A DNA stretch of 64,000 nt, taken from NCBI GenBank assembly GCA_037102815.1, contig BTPP01000002.1, forward strand, positions 5,146,001 to 5,210,000. The letters run 5' to 3'. This stretch comes from Neurospora intermedia. Taxonomy: Eukaryota; Ascomycota; Sordariomycetes; Sordariales; Sordariaceae. Positions 13,557 to 25,135 of this stretch are shown piece by piece (the stretch's first letter is position 1; each line of letters begins with the position of its first letter). The notes beneath the pieces were generated by a model. The model was not told where the DNA came from, made no database searches, and was given only the letters and a program-made list of their open reading frames with translations. The position numbers and the translations under genes are program-made.

Positions 13557-13564
13557 CTTTTTTT
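13557..13564 (+). terminator. Pol III T-run terminator after the tRNA pair
   Basis: A T8 run 31 bases past the second tRNA-Ala. It is the only T-run of four or more between 13325 and 13564, so it may end transcription of both tRNAs. Confidence 0.6.
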
Positions 13565-13596
13565 TGCTTCGGTTTCTTGTGCTTCCTCATTATATC

Positions 13597-13732
13597 CGGG
13601 GCAGCTAAAGTCACGGTGTGCCCAGATAGAGTCACGGACTCTAACCTAAAGGGGAACGTCCCTATATGGGGTCGCTAGATGTCAGCAAATGTCAGCTGCA
13701 CGCAAATTTAGCGGTGGGCAATATGGTTGCAC
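13597..13732 (+). repeat. MULE-A left terminal inverted repeat
   Basis: Matches the reverse complement of 16652-16795 over about 130 bp with C/T and G/A differences and a small (~8 nt) length difference near its inner part. The shared core CTCTAACCTAAAGGGGAACG is identical in both arms. Confidence 0.88.
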
Positions 13733-13846
13733 ATCCTTAACAAATCCGTAAGACTGAATACGTACCTCACAATACAGATCTCATCGCTAGTACCATCGCT
13801 ATTGCCGCCGCCGCCGTTATATTTTAGTATTTATTAATTATTTAAA

Positions 13847-16510
13847 ATGCCCCGCTTAGTCTATTCTATTGATAAATCGAAGTTTACAACTAATGTAATT
13901 GATTTTACTAGCGATATTAGCGAATCCCTTACCCTTACTACCATTACTACTATAATTTAGATTTCTAGCGATAAAGACGATAGTGGCGAGACTCCCTTAT
14001 AGTTGTACTACCTTTACCGATAGTAGTAGTATAACTTTGAGACCTTCTTTTATAATATTAATACTACTATTAAAGGAAAGGGTTTCTATATTTCTAAAGT
14101 TCGTAGTAGTAATAAGGATACTACTAATAATCCTATATAATACAATTTCGAATATATAGAGGGTAAGAATATATATGCCGATTGTAATTCTAAGGGTATC
14201 CGGCTATACTTAAAGAATTCGAAGAAGGGTTATAAATTTAAAGTAAAAGCCGTGATATATAAGAAGTTCGGTAATATTTAAAAGTTCGTTTATAATTAAT
14301 ACTAGTACTATTATAACTTTAATTTAAATACCGCAAGGTATATACCTAAGTATCGCCGGCTTACCTACACTTCTAATATAATTAAGAGTATATTTAAATA
14401 TAGTAAATAGCCTAAAAATACGTTTAGAGATATCATTGCCGTCTTATAAACCGACTTCTTAGAAGTAAAAATTAAAAATCGAAACGTATTAAATATACTA
14501 ACCGCCGCTAAGGCCAATAAAACTAACGCCCTTACGCCTATTTAGTAATTTTTATACTTTTTATAATTAAACCCTATAATATTTATTAAACTCTATTATT
14601 AAAGAGAGGGAAAAGAGTTCGGCACGCTTAATAATAGTAATAGGGATAAAGGGGGTAAGGATATTAAGAAGCCGTTTACGTATAATAATAACCGTCCAAT
14701 CGATTGTGTATTTTGGACGTACAATTAGTATATAGATTAGTAGAAGAAGAATTTAAAAGTATAGTCTTTAAATTGTACTTACAAAGTAAATCGGTTTAAT
14801 ATACTACTTTTATAAATTTATAGTATTACGGCTATATATACGACTTTTAATATCGGGTATTATTTATTAAGTAGAAAGAAGGAAGAATCTTTCAATTAAG
14901 TATTATATATATTTGAGAGGCTATTTATTAATAAATATATTACTAGACTATATATAATTATATTGAATTATAATTATACTTTTAAGAGAATTATCTATAC
15001 TATTTTCAATTATAATACCCAATATTAAATTTGCCTATAGTATATTATAAAGAACGTCGCCTTTAATATTAAGAAAAAATAGATTAGTACGTTCGATAGT
15101 ACGGCTTTTGGTAATAAAAGTAATAATAGTAGTTATTTCTATAACAATAAGGAGGATTACTAAAGTAACGACGGGCGCGGGGACGATAATATTAATAAAA
15201 TTAATAGTAGCTTTATTAATCCTACTAATAATAATAATTAAATTCGTAACGTTAAAGTAAGGTTATTTATAGTAGAAGACCGCCGTTAATATTTTAATAA
15301 GGTTATTTAAAATATATTAATTAGTTACTTTAATAGGTAAATTCCGCCTAACTCTAGACGGTTGTAGCTCGATAATACCGATAGTATTTTCTTTACTTAA
15401 ACGGCTATAATTTATTCCGATTCGAATAAGGAATTTTGGGATTATTAGCGAATTTTAATAATAGAATTCTCTAATTAAAAGCATAAATCTATTCCTCCTA
15501 CCGTCTCTATTAACTTTACTAATTCGGTCCTTATAGTACTAATTAAATATTTACTAAAAATTTATTTACCTATTATTTAAAAATTTATAGTATACTATAT
15601 TAAATACTATTATAATTTTAGTATTAGAGTTATATTATATATTAAGGGCGTTTATAATATCTTTAAATAATTATTTGAGAATCGGTTCGTCGATTTAACT
15701 ACCTTATTTAATATTATCGAAGGTAGTTTAAACCGACTATAAGAGTAATTTACTATTATATATATTAATTAAACCTCTAAGAAGGTTCGCCGGTTTAACT
15801 ATTAAGTATTATATTAACTATAGTATCTAGTAAGTTTTACCGCCCTCGATTTAATTATAGAGTAAATCGAAATAGCGGAGAAATAGGTAAAGGATAATCC
15901 GCCGTTTTACTAGCCCGATTACTCTAATTAATTTCGTATATAGTACGGTCTCCCTTACTAGTACGAAATTAAGTATTTACTCTTAGTAGGACTTAACGTA
16001 ATATTCGTTGTACTTTATATTAATTTATATTAGTAGTTTAAATCCAACGTTATAAATTTAGTCTTTTCTAATTATTAATTAATAAAAATATATTAAATTA
16101 ACCGGTAATAGCCTTTATTAGCGGCCTTTTTAAAGCTTGTAAACGAAGACAACCCTAATAAAATTATAACCCGCCGCAATACCCCTATAAGCCCTATAAT
16201 TAATAGACTTCAACTTATATTATAAAATATATACTCCGAATTTATTAGTATTCGAAGGGATATAAGTATATAATATAATCCAATTTACAATGTGCTAGTA
16301 TAATAGCCTCCTCCTCCTAAGAGACTAAAGTTTATAATAACGTAGATTAACTAATAGTAAAAAGTATAAATTATAAACCTTATAAGTATTATAAATATAT
16401 TAGTAATAATTAACGTAAGTTAATTACCCTCTAGTACTATACTAACTATATTAACGATAGCGCCGCTAGTAATAGTAGTAGTAGCTTTACGTACGCGGGG
16501 TAACGATGAG
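13847..16510 (+). pseudogene. MULE-A transposase remnant
   Basis: Reading from the ATG at 13847, the first frame shows an N-terminal FAR1-like segment (FETFFYNINTTIKGKGFYIS), then a low-complexity region, then around 14760-15060 a block with the order seen in MULE transposase catalytic domains (short conserved strands, a DIGY-like box and a KNV-type helix). The frame is interrupted throughout by TAG/TAA codons at former CAG/CAA or TGG positions, as RIP produces, so no functional product is expected. The exact C-terminus is not visible. Confidence 0.7.
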
Positions 16511-16651
16511 CCGCTAGTACCCTTATAGAGCTGTACTACGTAGTATAGGGAGTGGGTTATACGATTTTAACGGGTATTATTATACGTAATAATATAAGAC
16601 TTTATTTCTATACGATTCTAATTATCTTATTTATATAGTAGTAGTACAAAT

Positions 16652-16795
16652 GTTGGAGTATGTTGCCTACTGCTAAATTTGGGTGCAGTTGATATTTGCT
16701 AACATTTAGCCAGCTGGCGACCCTATGTGGGGACGTTCCCCTTTAGGTTAGAGTTTGTAATTCTATTTGGGTATATTGTAACTTTAGCTACCCCG
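16652..16795 (-). repeat. MULE-A right terminal inverted repeat
   Basis: Inverted partner of 13597-13732. It is followed directly by the second copy of the ATTATATC target duplication. Confidence 0.88.
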
Positions 16796-16803
16796 ATTAT
16801 ATC

Positions 16804-16977
16804 TTTTCCTTTTTACTTAAGTTGGGTCTTGGAACCTGCTAGTACATTTGGGTCGGCTTTTATACTACGCAACAAGATGTTCGTCCTGGTTTATATTCGA
16901 CGGGTCGGTTATACCTTTGCCTTAGCGTGGCCCTATTAGCGAAGCTTACTGCAACTGCCGAGAAGCGGAGATACTAC
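16804..16977. other. 174-bp spacer between the two MULEs
   Basis: Ordinary composition with intact TG and CA dinucleotides, unlike the flanking transposons. It is probably original host DNA left between two independent insertions. No gene or RNA recognised. Confidence 0.6.
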
Positions 16978-16986
16978 CCCAAAAAA

Positions 16987-17110
16987 GGAACTTGCTCGGC
17001 GGATAGTATTAAAAATTTTATAGGTAGTGTATACTGCCCGTATAGCTAGCTGTAGTAGGGATTCCTCTGCGGGCAGTGCTATACTAATCCCTAACCCTAA
17101 TAAATCCTAT
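16987..17110 (+). repeat. MULE-B left terminal inverted repeat
   Basis: Pairs with the reverse complement of 46121-46244. Inside it the word CCCGTATAGC and its neighbours make a second, internal inverted arrangement (CAGTGTCACACTGCCCG in the less mutated right arm). Confidence 0.85.
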
Positions 17111-17276
17111 ACCCAACCGCGACTACGATGTTAAATTCTAGTAATTTACAACTATTATAAACTACGCTATTGAATATATTATTTACTTGTAATTAGAAAG
17201 ACCGATTAACCAACGACTATAACTCTACTAAAATCACTTGTATTAATACAATTTCTATATTAATATAAAACTCGCA

Positions 17277-17670
17277 ATGCCGTTTATCTATATTCTAATT
17301 TTTTTCTCTTACTAATATATTGGTAATTGAGTTTAGTAGCAATTCTAATTCTTAGTATAATACGAACTTAAATAAGCTTACTTCTATACCTCCCGCTCCT
17401 ATACTTACCCTTACTTTTACTTAGTAAAATAGTAGCTCTAATAATAGTAGTTCTAGTAATTCTAATAATAAAGAATTAGTTCTACCTAATTTAACGATTG
17501 AGGATATTATACTTAAACCCCTTATATTTATAAAGGATGTATAAAATACCCTTAATATTTAGGGTAAGAAGTATAGTACTACGTTTAACCGTATATAGGT
17601 AGTAAATTATTGAAATAGCTAGCCAACGTACTACCGTTTGAAGTATAATTAATATAGCTAGCTTTGTCCT
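17277..17670 (+). pseudogene. MULE-B transposase remnant, N-terminal block
   Basis: Plus-strand coding remnant starting near the ATG at 17277, with Ser/Asn-rich low complexity followed by a short protein-like stretch. It is cut off by the Gypsy-A insertion after base 17670 and continues at 35252. Stops at RIP-type positions are frequent. Confidence 0.6.
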
Positions 17671-17937
17671 TAATAAGGACTGCTTCTGCCTCAAAGAACA
17701 ACCCTGCAATTAATGTAAAAGCAAGTGTAATTATTCCTATGTAAAGCGTAATACAGAAGGAAGAATCAGGAAGAGTAGAAGCCGCGCGTAGATAGATTAA
17801 TATAATCCATCTAGGCGGACCCACTTCCTTATCTTATCGTTTAAACCTACCTAATAGCCCGGTAGGCGGGCTGGGCAAGGCGGTCAAGCGACCTATATAC
17901 ACTAAGCTAATCTATATATATAATATAGTCCGTATTA
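17671..17937 (-). repeat. Gypsy-A LTR (3' copy, left)
   Basis: 267 bp with TAAT...ATTA ends. It contains the GC-rich hairpin AGCCCG-GTAGG-CGGGCT at 17856-17872. By eye about 30 differences from the other copy, nearly all C/T or G/A. Confidence 0.88.
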
Positions 17938-20900
17938 AATCCCAGCTCGCCAAACGAAAAAATAGCTATCCTCAGTAATTAGGTCTTTCTCTTTCCCAAT
18001 CCTTTAAGTCGTCCTCTACCGCGCTTTTAGCCGGGTCTTCCTCCTTAACGATCCTAATATTCTATTAGTAATTCCTAGCAATTTTCTAGGCTCTTCTCCG
18101 TTATCTAACAATTATACTAGTACTCCCATCCTTTCTATTTAATAAGGAACTTTAATTTTCCTTATACTTCCTTATACTTTAGAATAATCTCTACCTTATA
18201 TTTATTATTATATTATAAATCTTCTACTAAGCTAGAGGGTAGTAAGTACCATCCAAAAATATTGTTACTATTAGGTACTAATAATAGATGCGCGATAGAT
18301 ATTACCGGGTAAATCTTTATTCCGCGGGGTAGCTTAAGTCGGTAAGCGAGGTTTCCGACTTTCTTTAGTATAATATACGGTCCCGAACATTATTGTAAGA
18401 GCTTTCGTAAAGGGTTACCGGGATAATAGTATTTATAGTACAATCGTAGAAAAACCTTATCTCCCTTCTAGAATTAAATATTGCAGTAGTAATTATTATA
18501 TTTTCTCTTCGCATTGGTGGCTATAAAATCTATAGTGAGGATAGCGTTTTATTGTAAATATTCCTTAATAATAGGAGCTTCGGGATTATATTCGGCGGGT
18601 AGTAGAATATTTAGTAGGCTTAATAATTTAAACCTATAAAACTATTCGTATAGGGATATATTAACTAGTTAAGTAAGGGCGCTATTAAAATTCTATTATA
18701 ATATTAGGAGGATTTCGTACTAGTCGGAGTTAGGGTATATAAAATAATAGAATCGGATTACTATCTCCACTATTTAGTTCTTCTATTTTAATAGGCTATC
18801 TATTTATAGATAATAGACGGTTATTATTATTAATTTAATACCCTATACTTTCTATATACTTATCTATAGTTCGGATATAAATTTACGGTTTCAATCCGAG
18901 ATAATACCCTTAGGCATTCCCTAGTTAAATAGGATAAACTATTTTATAAGTACTATACCCTATTCCTCGGCAATATATATAGAATATCCGGGAATAAGGA
19001 ATATACGTTTAATTACTTTATTAATAATTATTATAAGGGTATCGAAGGTATTGTAGCCTTTAAACTTCTATAGCAATTCTTCTACAGAAACTTCCAGTAA
19101 ACCGACGATAAAATCGATAGCGATAACGCTTATAAGTAATAAATATATATTCTTAGGTCGAATAGCCTAATAATTTCTATTAGGAGGGTCCTTATTAGTT
19201 TGGTTTAATTAGTATTCTAAATAATATTTAAAATATTTTTTAATAAGGCTTATCTTATAGGGAATAATTAAATTTCTCAAATTGTATATTATTTATTATT
19301 TACCGAAATAGTACTTTTTATTATACGTAGCATTGAATATTTCTTTAATATAATTAAAAAGAATATTTAAAATTCGAAATTTATTTAGTCGATTATAGTA
19401 AATAAATTGATTATTAATAACGAAGGGGTAGCTAGCGCGCGAAATTACTCCTCCGTCTTCGGTAGATTCCTCTAGGTCCTTTAAGACTTTAACGAACTTT
19501 TTATCCTTCTTATAACCTTCTATTAAACGTTCATAGAAATCGTTAAATATTTTTACCTCTATTATAAAGAAGGTTTACTTATTCTTAATTGCCAGATATA
19601 TTTTATTATCCTTCTATAAATTATTGAGGGCTAATTCTCCATCGGGATTCTCTCTATTACCCACTATATATAAGCAACTAAGGGTATTTAGTACGAAATT
19701 AAATTTACTAAGGATATAAAAGATTTAGAAGTTGTATTATAATAGATAGATAGATATATTAATAAGGCGCCTATTTACTCAGTCTATTAATATTATTCGA
19801 AGATTTATCTACTCAATAATACCCTTAATTATTAAATAGTCGGTTAAGACGATAATTAATTAATTTATAAAATATATTATTATTTTAAATCTTCGTACGG
19901 CCTATACTAGGCAAGCTACTTCTAATTCCAATAAACTATATTATATTTCTACTTTAGTAAGGCACTTACTTAAGAATATAATAGGTAGTACCTAATTAGC
20001 CGGTATTTATATACCCGGACGCTATTCGTATCCGTCTTTTAAATAAAAGGCCATTATACCGAACCCGTACTCGAAGGAACCGTCTATTTATATAAATAAC
20101 TATTTATTTAAATTATAATAGTAAAGGATATTAGGCTTTTTCCCGTCGTCTATACCGTATAGCGCTTCCTATAAGGCCCAAAATAATTCTAACTCCGCTA
20201 CAATCGGCTCGAATTTAATTAATACGTAATAGTAAATTCTTTTACTTATATTTCCAACTACTACCTTCCTTAACTCCCGTCCTTTAGCTAGTAAACTAAT
20301 TTTATATACTTAGAGGGGTTCGGATAATTGGGCGTAGTATAGTACAAAATACCTTAGGAAACCCGAATTACCGATATAGTATTCTAAAATTTTAGATTAG
20401 TTAGGGAAAATTAGATTTTTTAAAGCTACAATACGTTCTACTATAGTAGTTAACCTTAAAGCGTCGATTTTAAATCTAAATAGTTCAATATTTAGGTAAC
20501 TTAAATAGGATTTCTTTAAAGAAATTAAAATTCCTTTCTTAATAAATAAGCCGAAGATACTTCTAAGGTACTATAGATATTCTTCTAGGGTATTGGAGGC
20601 AATAATAATATTATTAATAAATATTTAGTAGTAAGCTTTATAGGGCGTTAGTAAATAGTCTATAAAGTATTAGACGTATACCAGTAAATTGTAGAAGCCT
20701 ATAAGTATAATAGTTAGTATTTCTAGCCTTCGGTAGCTAATAAGGGTAAACCTATTGTAATAAAGGGGCTAAATACTAAATTAGTAGAAGAAAGATACTA
20801 TATTAATAACTATAATAAATTGTTTTCCTCTTAAACGAGTAATTACCTCTAACTATAATAGTAGAAGGTAATTATTTAGTACTATAACGTAGTTCAAAGC

Positions 20901-21857
20901 CCTCAAATTAATTATAAGCCGGCCCTTTACTTTATTTTTCACTATCCTCTAAATTATAAAAATTAGATATACGAACGGGGTAGTTTCTTTATACTACTTT
21001 ATCTTCCCCTAGGCGTAGAATTTATTAAATATTTCGTTTATTACTATTTAATTTTTTTTATTTAGTAGGTATATTCTAGTATTAATCTTTTAATTTTACT
21101 AGCCCTCTACCAACGGAACTTTTATTATATCCTCCTTCTTAACTTCTATAACGCGGCCTTCCTCCTATATATCTTTATATTTATAAATTAGATCTATAAA
21201 TTCCTATAGCTACGCCTTTATATAGCCTCCGTATATATAGACTCCTTCCTTTAAAACCTTATTTAATATATCGCCGTTTATACGAATTCCTAATATAGAA
21301 TGCTTCTTTAATACGTACAGCTTTTTATCGTTAGGGTTTTAATACTATATAACTCCCGCGGCTTCTTTTTACAAAAGGGTATTAATATAATAAATATTTG
21401 TAGTTGAAGTAGGGTCCGATTTTATAATTATAGCTTGGGTTAAAGGGTTTAAATCGAACTCTCCTCCTAGTAGTATTATTAGGAAATTAAATACTATATT
21501 ATAAATTCTTCGGCTATTCTTACTAAAATAATTATAAGTAGCAATTATTATTTAATTTAAGGCGGTTATACGCTAGACTCCGTCCTAAGAAGCCTTAAAA
21601 AAGGCGCCTTCATTATTTTTGGTAATAGTACCGATATTAAATCGTTTATTAATCGTCGTAGTACTATTAGTATTATTTTTAATTAGAACTACTATTAATA
21701 TTTTAGCATCGATAATTGTATTAGTAGTTAGGTAGTACTTTGTATTAAATAAGAAGCTTCGTCCTTTTAGGAAGGGCTTATAGTTTATTAGTAAATATAC
21801 TTACTATTTAAGTAGTAGGGTAACCTTTTTTAGAATTATAACTTTACGTATATATAG

Positions 21858-22197
21858 TGTCAGGAACGTAGGCGAAAGGTAGGCTGAGGTGACTACGGTC
21901 GTAGCTATACGTAGGGGACGGCAAGTTAGGGGTCAATCCAAAAATGTATTAATAATTACCGACTATAATAAATTACGCTTCGTTGAACCTCTTTTATACC
22001 TGTACAAACTCTATTTATCCACTAATAAGTATTGTAGAGTCCTATACTAATTTAACGCTCCGATGTAGTACCGGATTATCCTTCCTACGAGCCCGATCCG
22101 ATATAGGCGCTACTATTATTAGTCCACCGCTTCGGCTAATAGAGTAGAGTAACGACCGTTGGAGTACTTCGGTATATAGGCTCTTAGCCTCTTAATA
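21858..22197 (-). repeat. Gypsy-B LTR (3' copy, left)
   Basis: 340 bp, beginning TGTCAGGAACGTAGG on the plus strand. Less RIP-altered than its partner over the first ~150 bp. Confidence 0.88.
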
Positions 22198-22215
22198 CGA
22201 CCCCCCCCTTTATAG

Positions 22216-22231
22216 GTTCCGTCTTCGGAAC
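22216..22231. repeat. Hairpin GTTCCG-TCTT-CGGAAC next to the Gypsy-B LTR
   Basis: Perfect 6-bp stem with a 4-base loop. A near copy sits at 23055-23070 (GTTCCG-TCCT-CGGGAC) in a similar TATAG context. Confidence 0.55.
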
Positions 22232-22424
22232 TTCTACGATTTATAGTAGGTCCTAATTAAGTAGCGGAGGGTATTAGTATTATATTATTATAGTATTGTC
22301 GGGTTACGTTATTAGCGAAGGTATAATATTTTTATTTATTAGTTTAGTGAGCCGTTATTTATAATAGCCGCCGACGCTATATTCCGGATATTATAACCGC
22401 TCCTCTATTTACGAACCGTTTACT

Positions 22425-22735
22425 AAAATATTAGTATTATAATATTTATTTTTATAAGTTCTAAATACGGACGTAAAACTGCCCGTTAGAAGGTTAGTAT
22501 TATAATATCTATTCTTATAAACTCTAAATGCGGCTATTAAAATATTAGTATTGTAATGTCTATTCTTATAAGTTCTAAATACGGCCGTTAGAATATTAAT
22601 ATTGTAATGTCTATTTTTATAAGTTTTAAATGCGGATACGAAGCCGCCCGCTAGAAGATTAGTATTATAATGTCTATCCTTATAAATTTTAAATGTAGCG
22701 AGCCGCCTACCGAAATATCAGTATTAAATTTAAAG
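22425..22735. repeat. Five-copy degenerate tandem repeat in the Gypsy-B 3' region
   Basis: A ~40-bp core (TTAGTATTATAATGTCTATT and then CTTATAAGTTCTAAATGCGG) recurs about five times with spacers of ~15-30 bp. It lies just inside the 3' LTR of Gypsy-B. Function unknown. Confidence 0.8.
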
Positions 22736-23903
22736 AGTTAATTGGATTTCCGACCGTTACTATAATTAGTATCTTATAGGCGTACAAGGTAGTAAGTATT
22801 ATTTTATTTAATAATAAGTATTATATTATATTTAAGAGTATTAATAAATATTTTAGAATACTATTACAATTACACCCCGTAGTTCCTTTCGTAGTTTATT
22901 CTTTATTATTTATACCGAGCCTATCGCTACACTTACTATTATTTTAAGAATATTAGTATTATTATCCCCCGGAGTTTTTCTTACCGGACGTTTTCTATTA
23001 TTCGCGTCTATTACGGCCTACTATAATATTTAAATATAATCCCTTTCCTTATAGGTTCCGTCCTCGGGACTTTTATCCCCTTCTTTTACTTTTTATAATT
23101 TTAAATACTATTTTTACTATAAACCCCCTTACTTATATTATATTTTTTTAATTACTCTTCTATTATTTTCGCCTTATTCTTTATATTATTCTTTTATCCT
23201 AATAGTACGACTCTTAACTATTATCCCTACTCTCCCCGCTATAATCCGAACTATATACTTTCCTACTTTCGCCCTTCTTTCCTATTTCTTTACAGCCGCC
23301 CTACTATTTAATTATTCTATCCTTCCCTTCCTAACTATTATCCTCGTTTTATCCTCCTATTTACTCTTTCCTACCGTTTATATAATTGTTTAACGGTTCT
23401 TCTACCCTATATTATTTTATATTCGCCTATTTAGAATTATATTCGCCTATTTTAATTTATATTTATATAAGGACCTCCTCCTTCGTTTATATAACGTCCC
23501 TTCCGCCTACCCTCTTTACTTCTCCTCTTCTTTTTTTTCCTATCCTTACTTTTATTATTATATCCGCCCCCCCCTTACCTACGTCCGTCCCCCCTACGGA
23601 TATACGTTTTATTATTATATATTTACGTACTAACCCCCGCTTCCTTAAAACGCCTAATTAATACGTTTATTTCTTTTCTTTATTTTCCTTTTTCTATTCC
23701 ATCTTCCCCTTCCTCTCGCCTTATATTTATTATTAACCTTCGTTCAACTATTTTCTTTTTTATTTTCTAGCAATATCCGTCCCCTTACTTATTTAAAATA
23801 TAGTATTACTCTTACTTAAACGTTCGTAAGCGCCCTAGCCTTAAACTTATATAAAGTTTTTGAAAGGATTAGTTAGAATACCTGCCAAATTAAAGGTACG
23901 TTT

Positions 23904-23905
<2 letters not shown>

Positions 23906-23983
<78 letters not shown>
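23906..23983. repeat. Uninterrupted 78-base T tract
   Basis: 78 consecutive T on the plus strand inside the non-coding 3' part of Gypsy-B, within a broadly pyrimidine-rich kilobase (about 23040-23900). It could be slippage expansion or the A-tail of a reverse-transcribed insertion on the minus strand. No target duplication was found, so origin is left open. Confidence 0.9.
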
Positions 23984-24744
23984 CACTTCACTAATGTCTT
24001 TTTCTTCCAAAATTCAACGAGATATCGCAATATTCACTATCGCTGCGCCGCTATATATTCGAGGTCCCTTACGGTATTTATAATTTACGGAATACTATAT
24101 AGGATATAACAATTAAGATTGTACGCTTTACTAATACCGATAGCCCCTTGCCTACCCCCTTTTTATAGTAATTATAATATTCTATAGTAGCGTTTTAAAC
24201 GGTTATATAAGTGCGTCTAATTAATAATAGTTTCCCTACAATATTACTTAGAATGTTTTATACTTCTAATTTTATTCGTAAGGATTATTTAAAATTAAAT
24301 TACTATAGTATTAGTAATACTAATATTAATATTAATCTAGTAGCCTCCGTTAGCTTTCTTATAAATATTTTTACATTAAATATTCTTATTTGTATTTCCC
24401 CCTCCCTTAATCGTAATTATAGTCCTTAATATTAATTAATTAATAGGAGGTTAATATCGTTAAATAAAAAGTTAAACAAATTATTAAAATTTATATAGGA
24501 GGATTATAAGTAAATAGTATAAAGCGGTATTTATAAATATTATTAATAGGTATAGTAATACGTAGGAATATTCCTTTTAAAATTATAGGTTCTAATCTTA
24601 TATCAATAATAGCGGACGCTACTGGGGATTTTTTTATTTAGAATAATAATAAATAATATAGGTTATACTCTTCCTAGCGCTTTATTAGTTTTCTATAATA
24701 AATTTAAATTATTTTCCCCTTCTATCTTCTCGTTCCATGTAGCA

Positions 24745-25135
24745 TCTCTACTCTATATTTTATATTTATATTTTATATTTATATTTTATATCTTATATTT
24801 ATATTTTATATTTACGTTTTATATTTCTACTTTATATTTTTACTTTATATCTCCGCCTTATATCTTTACTCTATATCTCTACTTTTATATTATTACTTTA
24901 TATCTCTATTTCGTATTTTATATTTGTGTTTTATATTTGCGTTTTATATTTATATTTTATATTTCTACTTTGTATTTTTATTTTTATATTTTTACTTTAC
25001 ATTTCTATTTTACGCTTTATATCTTCGTTCTATATTTATATTTTACATCTATATTTTACGTTTTACATTTGCGTTTTACGTCTGCGTCTTGTATCTTACA
25101 TCTACGTTTTGCGTCTCTACTTTATATTTCTTAAT
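24745..25135. repeat. TTTATATTTTATATT-type low-complexity array
   Basis: About 390 bp of short units around TTTATATTTTATATTT and CTCTACTTTATAT, drifting in sequence. Long open frames through it (80 aa) are artefacts of the repeat. Confidence 0.85.

Larger units (their letters stand above)
13597..16795 (+). mobile_element. MULE-A, Mutator-like DNA transposon, RIP-mutated
   Basis: A 3199-bp element with long terminal inverted repeats (about 130 bp; left end starts CGGGGCAGCTAAAGTCAC, right end reverse-complements to CGGGGTAGCTAAAGTTAC). It is flanked by the 8-bp direct repeat ATTATATC at 13589-13596 and 16796-16803. The plus strand encodes a decayed transposase of the Mutator-like type. The 8-bp target duplication, long TIRs and FAR1-like N-terminal region together support the MULE assignment. 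It is not autonomous now because RIP has put many stops in the transposase. Confidence 0.85.

Noticed and set aside
13336-13635. 99-codon minus-strand open frame
   Set aside because: It is the antisense reading of the two tRNA genes (the AGNRTQDLSHT type artefact).
13597-16795. MULE-A as a hAT element because of the 8-bp duplication
   Set aside because: Its ~130-bp TIRs and FAR1/Mutator-like transposase features fit a MULE better.
17931-17955. ATCCCAGCTCGCCA next to the Gypsy-A left LTR resembling a tRNA-Ala 3' end, as a primer-binding site
   Set aside because: Wrong end of a minus-oriented element; it lies where the polypurine tract before the 3' LTR is expected.
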